In this document: positions 8,710-16,484 of the stretch, piece by piece
Layout of the letters: each line of letters starts with the position of its first letter
Numbering within the stretch: the stretch's first letter is position 1
Assembly (NCBI RefSeq): GCF_000346755.1
Contig: NZ_ANNV01000163.1
Coordinates: 1-47,195, forward strand
Reading direction: 5' to 3'
DNA from: Pseudomonas sp. CBZ-4
GTDB lineage: Bacteria; Pseudomonadota; Gammaproteobacteria; Pseudomonadales; Pseudomonadaceae
Length of the DNA stretch: 47,195 nt
Program-made: the position numbers and the translations under genes
Notes under the pieces: model-generated
Database searches by the model: none
What the model saw: only the letters and a program-made list of their open reading frames with translations
Told to the model about the DNA's origin: nothing

Positions 8710-9488
8710 GGTTGGGTTATCCAGGTGATTCGGGGGTGGTCGGACAAGGGGTGGCGGTCGATCAAGGCTTCGACGCCAAACACTTCGCGCAGCAGTTCGG
8801 CGGTCAGCACTTCATGGGGCGTGCCGCTGGCGACGATGCGCCCGTGGTGGATCACATACAGGCGGTCACAGAAAGCGGCGGCCAGGTTCAGGTCATGGAT
8901 GCTCGCCAGGGTGCCGATGTTCAGGCGCTTGACCAGCCGCAGCAGCTCCAGCTGGTAGCGCGGGTCGAGGTGGTTGGTGGGCTCGTCGAGAATCAGCAAT
9001 TGCGGTTGCTGGGCCAGGGCGCGGGCGAGGATCACCCGTTGTTTTTCACCGCCGGAAAGGGTGGCGAAGGCGTGGTCTTCGAAGCCGTGCATGCCCACTG
9101 ATTCGAGCGCGGTTTGCACCAGCTGCTGGTCGTGCAGCGTATCGCCATCGAACACGCCTTTGTGGGGCGTACGGCCCATGGCGATCACTTCATCCACCCG
9201 CAGGCCAAAGGCATCGGGGAATTCCTGGAGCACCACGGCGATGCGTTGCGCGCACCATTTGGCGCTTTGCTTCCACACGTTCTGGTGGTCGAACATGACG
9301 TCGCCGCGCGCCGGCTGGGTAAAGCGATAGGCGCAGCGCAGCAGGCTGGTCTTGCCGCTGCCGTTGGGGCCGATCAGGCCGACGAACTCCCCCGCACCGA
9401 CCTGCAGGCTGGCGTCACGCAGGTGGAACTGGTGATGGCAGTGGCCTGCGGGGGACCAATTGAGGTCAGTTAGGGTTAGCGATGTCAT
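8706..9488 (-). CDS. FecE/BtuD-type ABC transporter ATP-binding protein
   Basis: This is the cytoplasmic ATPase of the metal or metallophore importer. The 260-residue product has Walker A GPNGSGKTS near residue 40, the signature LSGGEKQRVILARAL near 140, and Walker B LLILDEPTNHLD, with the DPRYQLELL region typical of FecE relatives. I chose the ATG at 9488 because GAGAG lies 5 nt upstream. An in-frame codon six residues earlier has no ribosome site. A REP doublet separates it from the TonB receptor gene upstream, so receptor and transporter levels may be uncoupled. Confidence 0.92.
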   Translation of the reverse strand: MTSLTLTDLNWSPAGHCHHQFHLRDASLQVGAGEFVGLIGPNGSGKTSLLRCAYRFTQPARGDVMFDHQNVWKQSAKWCAQRIAVVLQEFPDAFGLRVDEVIAMGRTPHKGVFDGDTLHDQQLVQTALESVGMHGFEDHAFATLSGGEKQRVILARALAQQPQLLILDEPTNHLDPRYQLELLRLVKRLNIGTLASIHDLNLAAAFCDRLYVIHHGRIVASGTPHEVLTAELLREVFGVEALIDRHPLSDHPRITWITQP

Positions 9489-9519
9489 CAATACTCTCAG
9501 GTCCAACGCAGATCAAAAC

Positions 9520-9608
9520 TGTGGGAGCTGGCTTGCCTGCGATAGCGGTGGATCAGGCAATACATCTCTGCCAGGTTGACCGCTATCGCAGGCAAGCCAG
9601 CTCCCACA
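9520..9608. repeat. REP doublet between TonB receptor and ABC ATPase genes
   Basis: Complete inverted pair of REP arms with a spacer of about 35 bp, placed within a probable operon. Confidence 0.92.
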
Positions 9609-9630
9609 TGGGGCTCTGTGGTGTGTTCGG

Positions 9631-11739
9631 TTAGAAGGTGTAGTCCGCCGTGACGAAGAACGAGCGCGGTTCACCGAGGATCCACTGCTGCCCATCATTG
9701 TATTGGCTGACCGCATAGGTGCGATCAAACAGGTTATTCAACTGCAACCCCAGCGTGGTATTGCGCATCGCCTTCCACGACACCGTCGCATCCACCACGG
9801 TATAGCTCGGCAGCTCATTTTGATTGGCCATGTCGGCATACCGCGCATCCACATACCGCACGCCGGCACCGGCGCGGATGTCGTCGGTCACGGCCTTGCT
9901 CAGCCACAGGTTGGCGGTGCGGCGCGGTACGTCCACCGGGCGGTTGCCGTCGCGGGAGACTTGCACGCCGTTGACGTCCTGCTTGAAGTCGTCGTATTGC
10001 GCATGCACCAGCGCCGCGTTGGCTTGCAGGGCCCAGGCGTGGGGCAGTTGCAGGTCGAGGCTGGCTTCCAGGCCACGGGAGGATTGCTGGCCGACTTGCT
10101 GCTGGCGGCTCGGGTCGCCCGGTACGTCGGTGAGCAGTTTCTTTTTGACGATGTGGTACGCGGCCAGGGTCCACTCGCCACGCTGGTCCCAGAAGGCTTG
10201 CTTGATACCGATCTCGGTTTGCTTGGCGGTGGACAGGTCGAACTGCTGCTGACCGGGGCTCAGGGAAATCAGGCCGCCGACGCCGTCGGTGCTGGTGGCG
10301 TACTGGCCGTAGAGCGAGGTGTCCGGGGTGATCGCGTAGACCAGGCCGGCTTTCCAGTTATTGCCGGTGAGGGTCTTGTCGGACTGCTCGCCGGTGCGCA
10401 GGTTGTCGCGGTCGACGTGGGCGTAGTCGCGACGGATGCCGGTGACCAGCGCCAGTTGATCGGTGAGTTGCAGGCGGTTTTCGGCGAAGCCGGCGACGGT
10501 TTTGGTGGTGGTGGCGAACAGCGGTTGGAACGCGCTGTCGCTTGCGAACTGGCCGGGTGCCGGATGGTTCACGTCGATGGGTTGGCCATCGGCAAAGCTG
10601 TCGGTGAACGGCGAGTTGCTGGCCAGGCGGAAGCGGATGCGGTTGTATTCCACGCCGGTCACGGTCTGGCTGTCGAGGCCGAACAGGGTGTGCTTGAAGG
10701 TGAACGTCTGGCGGTCGCCGACCTGTTCCTGGTTGTGCTTGATCCCGTAGTTGCCGCTGCGGGTGAGCTGGCCGTCGGTGAAGTTGTAGTTCTCGGCGTT
10801 CTGCCAGCGGCGCTGGTTTTTCAGGTAGAACAGCTCGTTGCTGGCGCTGACGTTATCGCTGATCTGCCACTCGCTGGTCAGGCGCGTCCACTGGTCGTTG
10901 TAGTGCTGGATGTCGTCGCGGACGTTGTAGTTTTTCTCGCGCAGGCCTTTGTGCAACTGGCCGTTGATCAGCGGCGTGCCGAAGTAGTTTTGCGGGCGCT
11001 GGTCGCCGTAATCGCTGGCGAGGGTGAAGCTGAGGTTGTCCGCCGCCTGCCAGCGCAGGGCGCCGCTGATGAAGTCGCTGCTGGAGTCGCCACGGTCGAT
11101 GAAGCCGTTGCTGCGCAGGCGGTTGAGGTTGAGGCGATAGCTCAGGGTGTCGGTCAGCGAACCGCCGCTGTCGAGGGCCTGTTGCTGGCGGTCATAGGAA
11201 CCGTAGCCGAGGCGGATGTGGTTTTCGATCTCGCCTTCAAACGGCTTTTTCGGCACGGTGTTGATCACCGCGCCGGTGGCGCCTTCGCCGTACAGCACCG
11301 AGGCTGGGCCGCGCAGCACGTCCACGCGTTCCACCGCCCAGGTGTCCACCGGGAAGGTCGAGGTGCCCATGCCCATGTACATGCGGGTGCCGTCGTAGAG
11401 CTGCATCACCGAGCCCTGGCCGGTAAAGCCTCGGGCCGACAACGAGGTGCCGCCGTCGCCCGGCGTGCCGGTGCGGCTGATGCCGGTGGCGCGGGAAATC
11501 GCGTCCTGCACGCTGGCGTCGCCCCGTTCACGGATTTGCGCGCCGGTCTGGCTTTCGACGCTGCCGGGGGTTTGCAGGGCCGTGAGGTTCAGGCGCGAAC
11601 CGGCGGTGGTCGGGGTCTTCAGGTCGATGTGTTCATCATCGACAGCCGGAGCGGTGACGGGGCTGGCGGGCAGGGTCAGGGCCTGGGCGCTGGTGTGCAG
11701 GGCGAGCAGGCACAGCCCGGACGCGAGGTACTTGTTCAT
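9631..11739 (-). CDS. TonB-dependent outer-membrane receptor, probably zinc-starvation regulated
   Basis: This is an outer-membrane gated channel of 702 residues. A signal peptide (MNKYLASGLCLLALHTSAQA) is followed by a plug domain with the motifs QDAISRATGISRT, LSARGFTGQG and VDVLRGPASVLYGEGATGAVIN, then a beta-barrel ending in ...VTADYTF with the terminal Phe needed for outer-membrane assembly. I took the ATG at 11739, which opens the signal peptide. The longer reading frame has a non-signal extension. It resembles siderophore receptors (FhuA/FecA-like). However, the 23-bp Zur-like palindrome at 11802-11824 and the downstream ABC genes suggest zinc or zinc-metallophore import, as reported for the P. 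aeruginosa PA2911 system (from memory). Confidence 0.9.
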   Translation of the reverse strand: MNKYLASGLCLLALHTSAQALTLPASPVTAPAVDDEHIDLKTPTTAGSRLNLTALQTPGSVESQTGAQIRERGDASVQDAISRATGISRTGTPGDGGTSLSARGFTGQGSVMQLYDGTRMYMGMGTSTFPVDTWAVERVDVLRGPASVLYGEGATGAVINTVPKKPFEGEIENHIRLGYGSYDRQQQALDSGGSLTDTLSYRLNLNRLRSNGFIDRGDSSSDFISGALRWQAADNLSFTLASDYGDQRPQNYFGTPLINGQLHKGLREKNYNVRDDIQHYNDQWTRLTSEWQISDNVSASNELFYLKNQRRWQNAENYNFTDGQLTRSGNYGIKHNQEQVGDRQTFTFKHTLFGLDSQTVTGVEYNRIRFRLASNSPFTDSFADGQPIDVNHPAPGQFASDSAFQPLFATTTKTVAGFAENRLQLTDQLALVTGIRRDYAHVDRDNLRTGEQSDKTLTGNNWKAGLVYAITPDTSLYGQYATSTDGVGGLISLSPGQQQFDLSTAKQTEIGIKQAFWDQRGEWTLAAYHIVKKKLLTDVPGDPSRQQQVGQQSSRGLEASLDLQLPHAWALQANAALVHAQYDDFKQDVNGVQVSRDGNRPVDVPRRTANLWLSKAVTDDIRAGAGVRYVDARYADMANQNELPSYTVVDATVSWKAMRNTTLGLQLNNLFDRTYAVSQYNDGQQWILGEPRSFFVTADYTF

Positions 11740-11765
11740 CGGTTGATCAGTCTTCTTGGCAGGGT

Positions 11766-11788
11766 GCTCGCCGCAGGGCGCGGCGAGC
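11766..11788. promoter_or_regulatory. GC-rich hairpin in the TonB receptor 5' leader
   Basis: The arms GCTCGCCGC (11766-11774) and GCGGCGAGC (11780-11788) are perfectly complementary over 9 bp with a 5-nt loop. The hairpin lies between the putative operator and the start codon at 11739, and no U-run follows, so it is more likely a leader or stability element than a terminator. Confidence 0.6.
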
Positions 11789-11801
11789 AACGATAACGCA
11801 G

Positions 11802-11824
11802 TAAGTGTTATAAGTTAACACTTA
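11802..11824. promoter_or_regulatory. Zur-box-like palindrome
   Basis: TAAGTGTTA-TAAGT-TAACACTTA is a perfect 9+5+9 inverted repeat 63 bp upstream of the TonB receptor ATG. It agrees at 18 of 23 positions with the gammaproteobacterial Zur consensus as I recall it (a GAAATGTTATA half, one free base, and the mirrored half). It is not a good Fur box. It probably represses the receptor, and perhaps the downstream ABC genes, when zinc is plentiful. Confidence 0.65.
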
Positions 11825-11889
11825 TTCGCTGCGCGGCAAAACGTCGCGCAAGGCTACAGAAGTGCTCTATGGCGGGCATCTCACGGGTT

Positions 11890-13272
11890 TCATGTCGAAC
11901 CTGAGGCAGATTCATGTCGGTTGAAAAACCGTGACAGCACCAGGCGATCCAAGGCCCACACGAGGATCAACGACGCGCCCACCAACGGGAAAATTATCGC
12001 CAGGCCGAGCATGATCACCATCGCGGTTTTCCACTTCGGCAGGTCATGGCGCAGCGGCGGCACCCCGAGCTTGCCCTGGGGTTTGCGCTTCCACCAGATC
12101 ACCACGCCGCTGACGGCGCTGAGCAGGATCATCAGGCAGATCAGCAACACGATCAGTTGGTTGACCCAGCCGAACATCTTGCCTTCGTGCAGCATCACCC
12201 CGGTTTCGGTGGCGCGGGCGACGGTGTTGTAGTGCTGCCAGCGCACATCGGCGAGGACCTTGCCGGTGTACTGGTCCACATGCAGGGTGGCGTCGTTGCG
12301 CGGGTCGTCGGCGAACACCGCGACGGTGAACACGCCTTCGGCGGTGGTGGGGAAGGTGATGCTGTAGCCGGGCTCGACCTTGCGTGCGTTGGCCAAATCC
12401 ACCACCTGTTGCAGACGCAGGGTCGGCGCGGCGGGAGCAGAATGCATGGCGCCGTGGTTCATGTGCTCGGCGTGGTCGCCAGACATCGGCATCGGCGTGT
12501 TTTCCATGGCCCAGGGCACGGTCTGTTGGCTCGCGGTATTGAGCACGCGCGCCTGCTGGTCTGACTGCGGCACGTCGTTCCACATCGCGGCGGGGAATTT
12601 GTTCCACAGGTCGGCGTATTGCTTGCCCCAGAAGCCGGTCCAGGTCATGCCGCTGAGCAGCATCACCAGCAACAGCGCCGCGCCCCAGAAACCGGTGACG
12701 GCGTGCAGGTCGCGCCAGAGCACGCGGCCGCGACTGCTGAAGCGTGGCCACAACACACCGGCCGGCGATCTACCGCGCGGCCACCACAGGTACACGCCGG
12801 ACACCACCAACATCACGCCCCAACCGGCGGCGAGCTCCACCAGGCGGTCGCCGACGGTGCCGATCATCAGCTCACCGTGCAGGGCGCGGGCGATGGCTTG
12901 CAGGTTGTACTTGGCGTCCTGCTCACCGAGGACGCTGCCGCGATAGGGGTCGATGAATACCGTGAGTTCGCGGCCTTTGTCGTGCAGCACGAACTGCGCG
13001 CTGCTGGTGGTGGTGGCAGGCGGCAGGTATTTGCTGATGGCGGCCTGGGGGTAGGCGGCTTTGGCGCGTTGCAGTTGCTCGTCGGCGGTCAGCGCGTGTT
13101 CGGCGGCCGGGACGGTGAGCAGGTGGCCGTACATCAGCGGGTCGAGCTGGGGTTTGAACAGGTAGATGATGCCGGTCAGGGCCAGCAGCACCATGAAGGG
13201 GGCGACGAAGAGGCCGGCGTAGAAATGCCAGCGCCAGGCCAGGTTGTAGAAGGAGATGTTTGGGGTGCTCAT
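11890..13272 (-). CDS. PepSY-associated transmembrane protein, copper cluster
   Basis: This is an inner-membrane protein of the PepSY_TM family, which includes PiuB-like proteins beside TonB receptors that are thought to reduce or handle metals. The 460-residue product has membrane segments near residues 16-38, 145-165, 193-213, 370-394 and 415-440. PepSY-like periplasmic segments lie between them (LHGELMIGTVGDRLVELAAGW is the family-typical stretch, from about residue 131). A Met/His-rich insertion at 256-278 (MPM at 261, H267, H270, M271, H273, M276, H277) looks metal-binding and is unusual. It lies downstream of the copper receptor oprC, separated by REP sequences. A role in copper uptake is inferred from this insertion and from context. 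Confidence 0.87.
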   Translation of the reverse strand: MSTPNISFYNLAWRWHFYAGLFVAPFMVLLALTGIIYLFKPQLDPLMYGHLLTVPAAEHALTADEQLQRAKAAYPQAAISKYLPPATTTSSAQFVLHDKGRELTVFIDPYRGSVLGEQDAKYNLQAIARALHGELMIGTVGDRLVELAAGWGVMLVVSGVYLWWPRGRSPAGVLWPRFSSRGRVLWRDLHAVTGFWGAALLLVMLLSGMTWTGFWGKQYADLWNKFPAAMWNDVPQSDQQARVLNTASQQTVPWAMENTPMPMSGDHAEHMNHGAMHSAPAAPTLRLQQVVDLANARKVEPGYSITFPTTAEGVFTVAVFADDPRNDATLHVDQYTGKVLADVRWQHYNTVARATETGVMLHEGKMFGWVNQLIVLLICLMILLSAVSGVVIWWKRKPQGKLGVPPLRHDLPKWKTAMVIMLGLAIIFPLVGASLILVWALDRLVLSRFFNRHESASGST

Positions 13273-13313
13273 CAGGGGTGCTCCGCAACGCTTAATTTAT
13301 TGTAGTCAGTCAG

Positions 13314-13384
13314 GCCGCTATCGCAGGCAAGCCAGCTCCCACAGGTGGAATGCGTTTCACTGTGGGAGCGGGCTTGCCCGCGAT
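13314..13384. repeat. Two REP half-sites between oprC and the PepSY gene
   Basis: A 'caggcaagcc' type arm at 13314-13343 is followed by a 'gagcgggcttgcccgcgat' type arm at 13361-13384. The two arms belong to different sequence variants, so this pair looks like a chimera of two REP subtypes. Confidence 0.8.
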
Positions 13385-13388
13385 GCTT

Positions 13389-15449
13389 TTAGAAGCTCAT
13401 GTCGACCTTGGTCCACAGGGTGCGACCAGGCTCCTTGATGGCCTGCGGATCATTGGCCGGGTAGCCGAACCCGGCGTTGCCCGCCAGGTTCAAATGCTCG
13501 GCGTAGGCCTTGCCGAACAGGTTGTCCACACCGGTGCTGACCTTGAAGTTTTTGTTGATGCGGTACGCCGCGTTCAACGAGAACACGCCAAAGCCGCCGC
13601 TCTTGTCGTAGTCCTTGCCGACCACGTTGCCCTTGTTCTGATCGATGCGGTTTTGTGCCGCGACCACCCGCCACAAGGCGCCGGCGCTCCAGTCGTCTTC
13701 GCTGTAGGTGAGGCCCAGGCGTGCGTCCAGCGGCGGCATTTGGGGCAGGGCCTTGCCGTCGCTGCTGTTCTTGCCCCAGGCGTAGGCGAGGGTGGCGTCG
13801 GTTTTCCAGTGGCGCGTCAGCTTGTACGCCGCGCCCAGTTCGCCGCCCATGATCCGTGCGTCGACATTGCGCGCCTGGGAGGTGGTGCCCATCATCCCAG
13901 GCTTGTAGTCGAACAGGATGAAGTCCTGCACGCGGCCGATGTAGCCCGAGGCCCAGGCTTCGAGGTCGGCGCTTTTGTACTGCGCGCCAAAGTCGAGTTG
14001 GGTGGTCTTCTCCGGTTTCACGCCGTCGAAGGCATTCACCGCACCCGCTGCGCCGGTGTTCGGCGAAAACAGTTCCCAGTAGTCGGGGAAGCGTTCCGAA
14101 TGGCCCAGGCCGGCGTAGAGGGTGGTGGGGCTGTCGGCCAAGTCGTGTTCATAACGCACGAAGCCGGACGGCAAGGTGTCGGCGCGGGTGTTGTCGGCCG
14201 TCGGGTTGGCGCGGGCGCTCATGCCGGAGCCGGTGCGCTGGCGGAAATCCTTGGCCGAGGCGCGGTCCAGGCGCGCGCCGGTGATCAGGCGCTCGCGGTC
14301 GGCGGCGTACCAGGTGAGTTCGCCGAACACCCCGTAGTTGTGGAAGTTGGCGTCCTTGACCCGGGGCAGGTCCTTGTAGGTGTCGATGCCCATGCTGCTG
14401 CGCTGGCGGTGTTCGTTGGTCTGCGCATCGAGGCCGCTGATCAACTGCACATCGGCCCAGCGCCAGGTGGCCTTGATCCGCGCGCCAAGAGTGCGGCGGT
14501 CGACGTTGGACGCCATCGGCCCGGCCATCATCCCGGTGCCGGACGGCGTGCGCAGTGTGTAGTTGTCCATCACATGGTCGGCGTAGTTGTAGTAGACCTG
14601 GGCCTCGACCTTGTCCAGCACCTCGCCGATGTTGGATTTTTCGAAGCGCAACCCGAGGCTTTCCCGCAGGAACTGCGAGCCGTCCATGCCGCGTCCGGCG
14701 TAGCGCGCTTCGCCATCGCCACGGCCGGCGGTGAGTTCCAGCAGGGTGTCGGCGTCGGGGGTGAAGCCGACGGCCACGTCACCGTTCCACTTGTCGTAGC
14801 GCGAGGCGACGGTGTCGTTGTTGCCGTCCTTGTAGTCATCGGCGTGGGCCTGGTTGCCGATCACTCGCACATAGCCAAGCGGGCCACCGGCGGCGGCATC
14901 GATGACCTTGTCGAAGCGCCCGTTGGAGCCGGCCAGCACGCTGGCGTTGAGGCGTGTGCCCAACTCGCCGAACTGCTCCGGTTCACGTTCGAACAGGACG
15001 GTGCCGGCGGAAGCGCCCGGGCCCCAGAGCACGGTTTGCGGGCCTTTGATCACGGTGAGCTTGTCGTAGGTTTCCGGGGAAATGTACGAGGTCGGCGCGT
15101 CCATGCGGCCGGGGCAGGCGCCGAGCATCATGCTGCCATTGGTGAGGATATTCAGGCGCGAGCCAAACATGCCGCGCAGCACCGGGTCGCCGTTGGTGCC
15201 GCCGTTGCGCACCAGGGCAAAGCCCGGGATGGTCTTGAGGTAGTCGCCGCCATCGCTGGCGGGCACCGGTTGGCGCGGGTCCTTGGGGTTGGTGATTACG
15301 GTCAGCGGTGAGCTGGGGGCAATCGCGGTGATGACGGTGGGGCTCAGTTCGTTTTCATCGGCGTGAGCCAGTGGCACCAAGAGTGCGCCGCACAGAACGG
15401 CGAACACGGGGGTACATCCCAAACGGGAGTCAGCAGTAAACCTGGACAT
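13389..15449 (-). CDS. oprC: TonB-dependent copper receptor, OprC family
   Basis: This is an outer-membrane copper importer of 686 residues. The signal peptide ends near LVPLAHA. The plug contains PGFALVRNGGTNGDPVLRG and the MMLGACPGRMDAP block, whose C112 and M116 form the CxxxM motif used by P. aeruginosa OprC to bind copper. The barrel ends in KVDMSF, with terminal Phe. I chose the ATG at 15449 (GGAA at 6 nt upstream). In-frame TTG/ATG codons slightly upstream have no ribosome site. It follows a DUF2946 gene across a 93-bp gap holding an mRNA stem-loop, so its translation or transcription may be tuned by that upstream ORF. The His/Met pair that completes the OprC site was not assigned. Confidence 0.92.
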   Translation of the reverse strand: MSRFTADSRLGCTPVFAVLCGALLVPLAHADENELSPTVITAIAPSSPLTVITNPKDPRQPVPASDGGDYLKTIPGFALVRNGGTNGDPVLRGMFGSRLNILTNGSMMLGACPGRMDAPTSYISPETYDKLTVIKGPQTVLWGPGASAGTVLFEREPEQFGELGTRLNASVLAGSNGRFDKVIDAAAGGPLGYVRVIGNQAHADDYKDGNNDTVASRYDKWNGDVAVGFTPDADTLLELTAGRGDGEARYAGRGMDGSQFLRESLGLRFEKSNIGEVLDKVEAQVYYNYADHVMDNYTLRTPSGTGMMAGPMASNVDRRTLGARIKATWRWADVQLISGLDAQTNEHRQRSSMGIDTYKDLPRVKDANFHNYGVFGELTWYAADRERLITGARLDRASAKDFRQRTGSGMSARANPTADNTRADTLPSGFVRYEHDLADSPTTLYAGLGHSERFPDYWELFSPNTGAAGAVNAFDGVKPEKTTQLDFGAQYKSADLEAWASGYIGRVQDFILFDYKPGMMGTTSQARNVDARIMGGELGAAYKLTRHWKTDATLAYAWGKNSSDGKALPQMPPLDARLGLTYSEDDWSAGALWRVVAAQNRIDQNKGNVVGKDYDKSGGFGVFSLNAAYRINKNFKVSTGVDNLFGKAYAEHLNLAGNAGFGYPANDPQAIKEPGRTLWTKVDMSF

Positions 15450-15480
15450 GACAAATTCCATCAATCAATCGTAAACAACA

Positions 15481-15518
15481 CGGCCAGCAGCCTGCGGCTG
15501 TCTGTCTAAAGTCGGCCG
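15481..15518 (-). promoter_or_regulatory. Stem-loop between DUF2946 gene and oprC
   Basis: The outer arms CGGCC (15481-15485) and GGCCG (15514-15518) enclose an inner hairpin CAGCC-TGC-GGCTG (15488-15500). It starts about 25 nt after the DUF2946 stop and ends about 32 nt before the oprC start, with no U-run. Its position fits a translation-dependent control element rather than a terminator. Confidence 0.55.
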
Positions 15519-15542
15519 GGGTGAAGTGACGCTGTGAAGTGC

Positions 15543-15944
15543 TTACGCGATGATGGGCGGCGCGCGGCTGCGGGCGCCGGGGAAGATGCTCTGCCGGGCA
15601 TGTCCCAGGCGCGTGGCGGGGATGAGGGCGGTGGCCGGCGGTGGGGCGCCGAGGGTAAGCGTGGAAACGCCGCCGGGCAGGGCGGGGCAGCTGTAGAGCA
15701 GGTCGCAATAGCCGCACTTGGCCCAGAGGGCGTGGTGTTCGTCAGGGGCTTTGGGGTGATGGGATTCGCCGTGGTCCATCGGCATGTCCATGGACATGCT
15801 CATCGACATACCGGCGTGATGATCCATCGGCATCGCTTGGGAAATCAGCGGACCGATAAAGATCATCAGCATGGCGAACAGGCTGATCCAACTGCCGCGC
15901 GTTACGCGGGCGTGTGGCGACAACCTGGCGCGGGGGGCGCCCAT
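15543..15944 (-). CDS. DUF2946 small exported protein, Met/His-rich, upstream of oprC
   Basis: This 133-residue protein has a hydrophobic export segment near residues 18-37. It is followed by a Met/His-rich stretch at 38-63 with repeated MSMSM and MDM patterns, then the DUF2946 signature KCGYCDLLYSC (C77, C80, C86). The C-terminal part is proline-bearing, with PPP at 101-103 and PP at 129-130, only four codons from the stop. DUF2946 proteins CruR (Bordetella) and CutF (Rhodobacter) are reported to be upstream ORFs whose translation responds to copper and controls the next gene. The layout here (DUF2946, stem-loop, copper receptor) fits that model. It starts 11 bp after the PCu(A)C gene. A simple copper-binding role is the alternative. 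Confidence 0.82.
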   Translation of the reverse strand: MGAPRARLSPHARVTRGSWISLFAMLMIFIGPLISQAMPMDHHAGMSMSMSMDMPMDHGESHHPKAPDEHHALWAKCGYCDLLYSCPALPGGVSTLTLGAPPPATALIPATRLGHARQSIFPGARSRAPPIIA

Positions 15945-15955
15945 CGAGTGTTGGC

Positions 15956-16438
15956 CTAGTGGGCGTGTTTATGCTCGTGGGCGGCCATCGGCGGCACCTT
16001 TTGCACCGACACTTCGACCTCGACCTTGCCGGCTTTTTCGAAGGTGAGGGTCAGCGGGAATTGCTTGCCGTCGGCCAACAGGCTGCGGTCTTTGAGGCCC
16101 AGCAGCATGACGTGGTAGGCCATCGGCGCGAAAGTCAGCTCGCCCTTGGCGGGCACGGCGACGTTGGGGACTTGCTGCATCTTCATCAGGTCGCCCTGCA
16201 TGACGTGTTCATGCAACTCGGCCTTGTCGGCGACGGGCGTCTCGACGCTGAGCAGGCGGTCCGGCGTTTCGCCGGTGTTATGAATCACAAAGTACGCCGC
16301 CACCGTTGGCGCATTCGGCGGCAACTCCTGGGACCAGGGGTCGCTGACCAGCAGGTCGCCGGCCTTGTAGTCATCGGCATTGGCAGCACTGAACACCGGC
16401 AGCAGCAACGCGGCCAGAAGCAGGGAAGATTTGAGCAT
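15956..16438 (-). CDS. Periplasmic copper chaperone PCu(A)C
   Basis: This 160-residue exported protein has a signal peptide ending near AANA. It holds the complete Cu(I) motif of the PCu(A)C family: H76, M87, H109 and M111, with the exact spacing H-x10-M-x21-H-x-M. A His-rich tail (MAAHEHKHAH) adds further possible ligands. Family members carry Cu(I) in the periplasm to cytochrome oxidase assembly factors, and in operons with copper receptors they probably accept imported copper. The ATG at 16438 has GGAG 8 nt upstream. Longer in-frame readings lack a signal peptide. It lies between two DUF2946 genes in the same operon. Confidence 0.93.
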   Translation of the reverse strand: MLKSSLLLAALLLPVFSAANADDYKAGDLLVSDPWSQELPPNAPTVAAYFVIHNTGETPDRLLSVETPVADKAELHEHVMQGDLMKMQQVPNVAVPAKGELTFAPMAYHVMLLGLKDRSLLADGKQFPLTLTFEKAGKVEVEVSVQKVPPMAAHEHKHAH

Positions 16439-16442
16439 GGCA

Positions 16443-16460
16443 GTTCTCCAGAACGGTTCT
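16443..16460 (-). promoter_or_regulatory. Alternating short complements around the PCu(A)C ribosome site
   Basis: Read on the minus strand the segment is AGAAC-C-GTTCT-GG-AGAAC. The middle GTTCT can pair with either flanking AGAAC, and the Shine-Dalgarno GGAG lies in the right-hand alternative. The stems are only 4-5 bp, so this is a weak but position-specific candidate switch. Confidence 0.35.
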
Positions 16461-16484
16461 AAACGCAGTTCACTTGCGAAGACA

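Noticed and set aside
9703..11796. 697-codon open frame antisense to the TonB receptor
   Set aside because: Low-complexity Val/Gly/Ala product with no motif, exactly opposite a well-supported receptor gene.
11789..11830. Fur box upstream of the TonB receptor
   Set aside because: A GATAAC occurs near 11791, but the dominant element is the TAAGTGTTA dyad, which fits Zur far better than the GATAAT-repeat Fur pattern.
13350..15311. 653-codon open frame antisense to oprC
   Set aside because: Mirrors the receptor gene, starts within a REP arm, and shows no family features.
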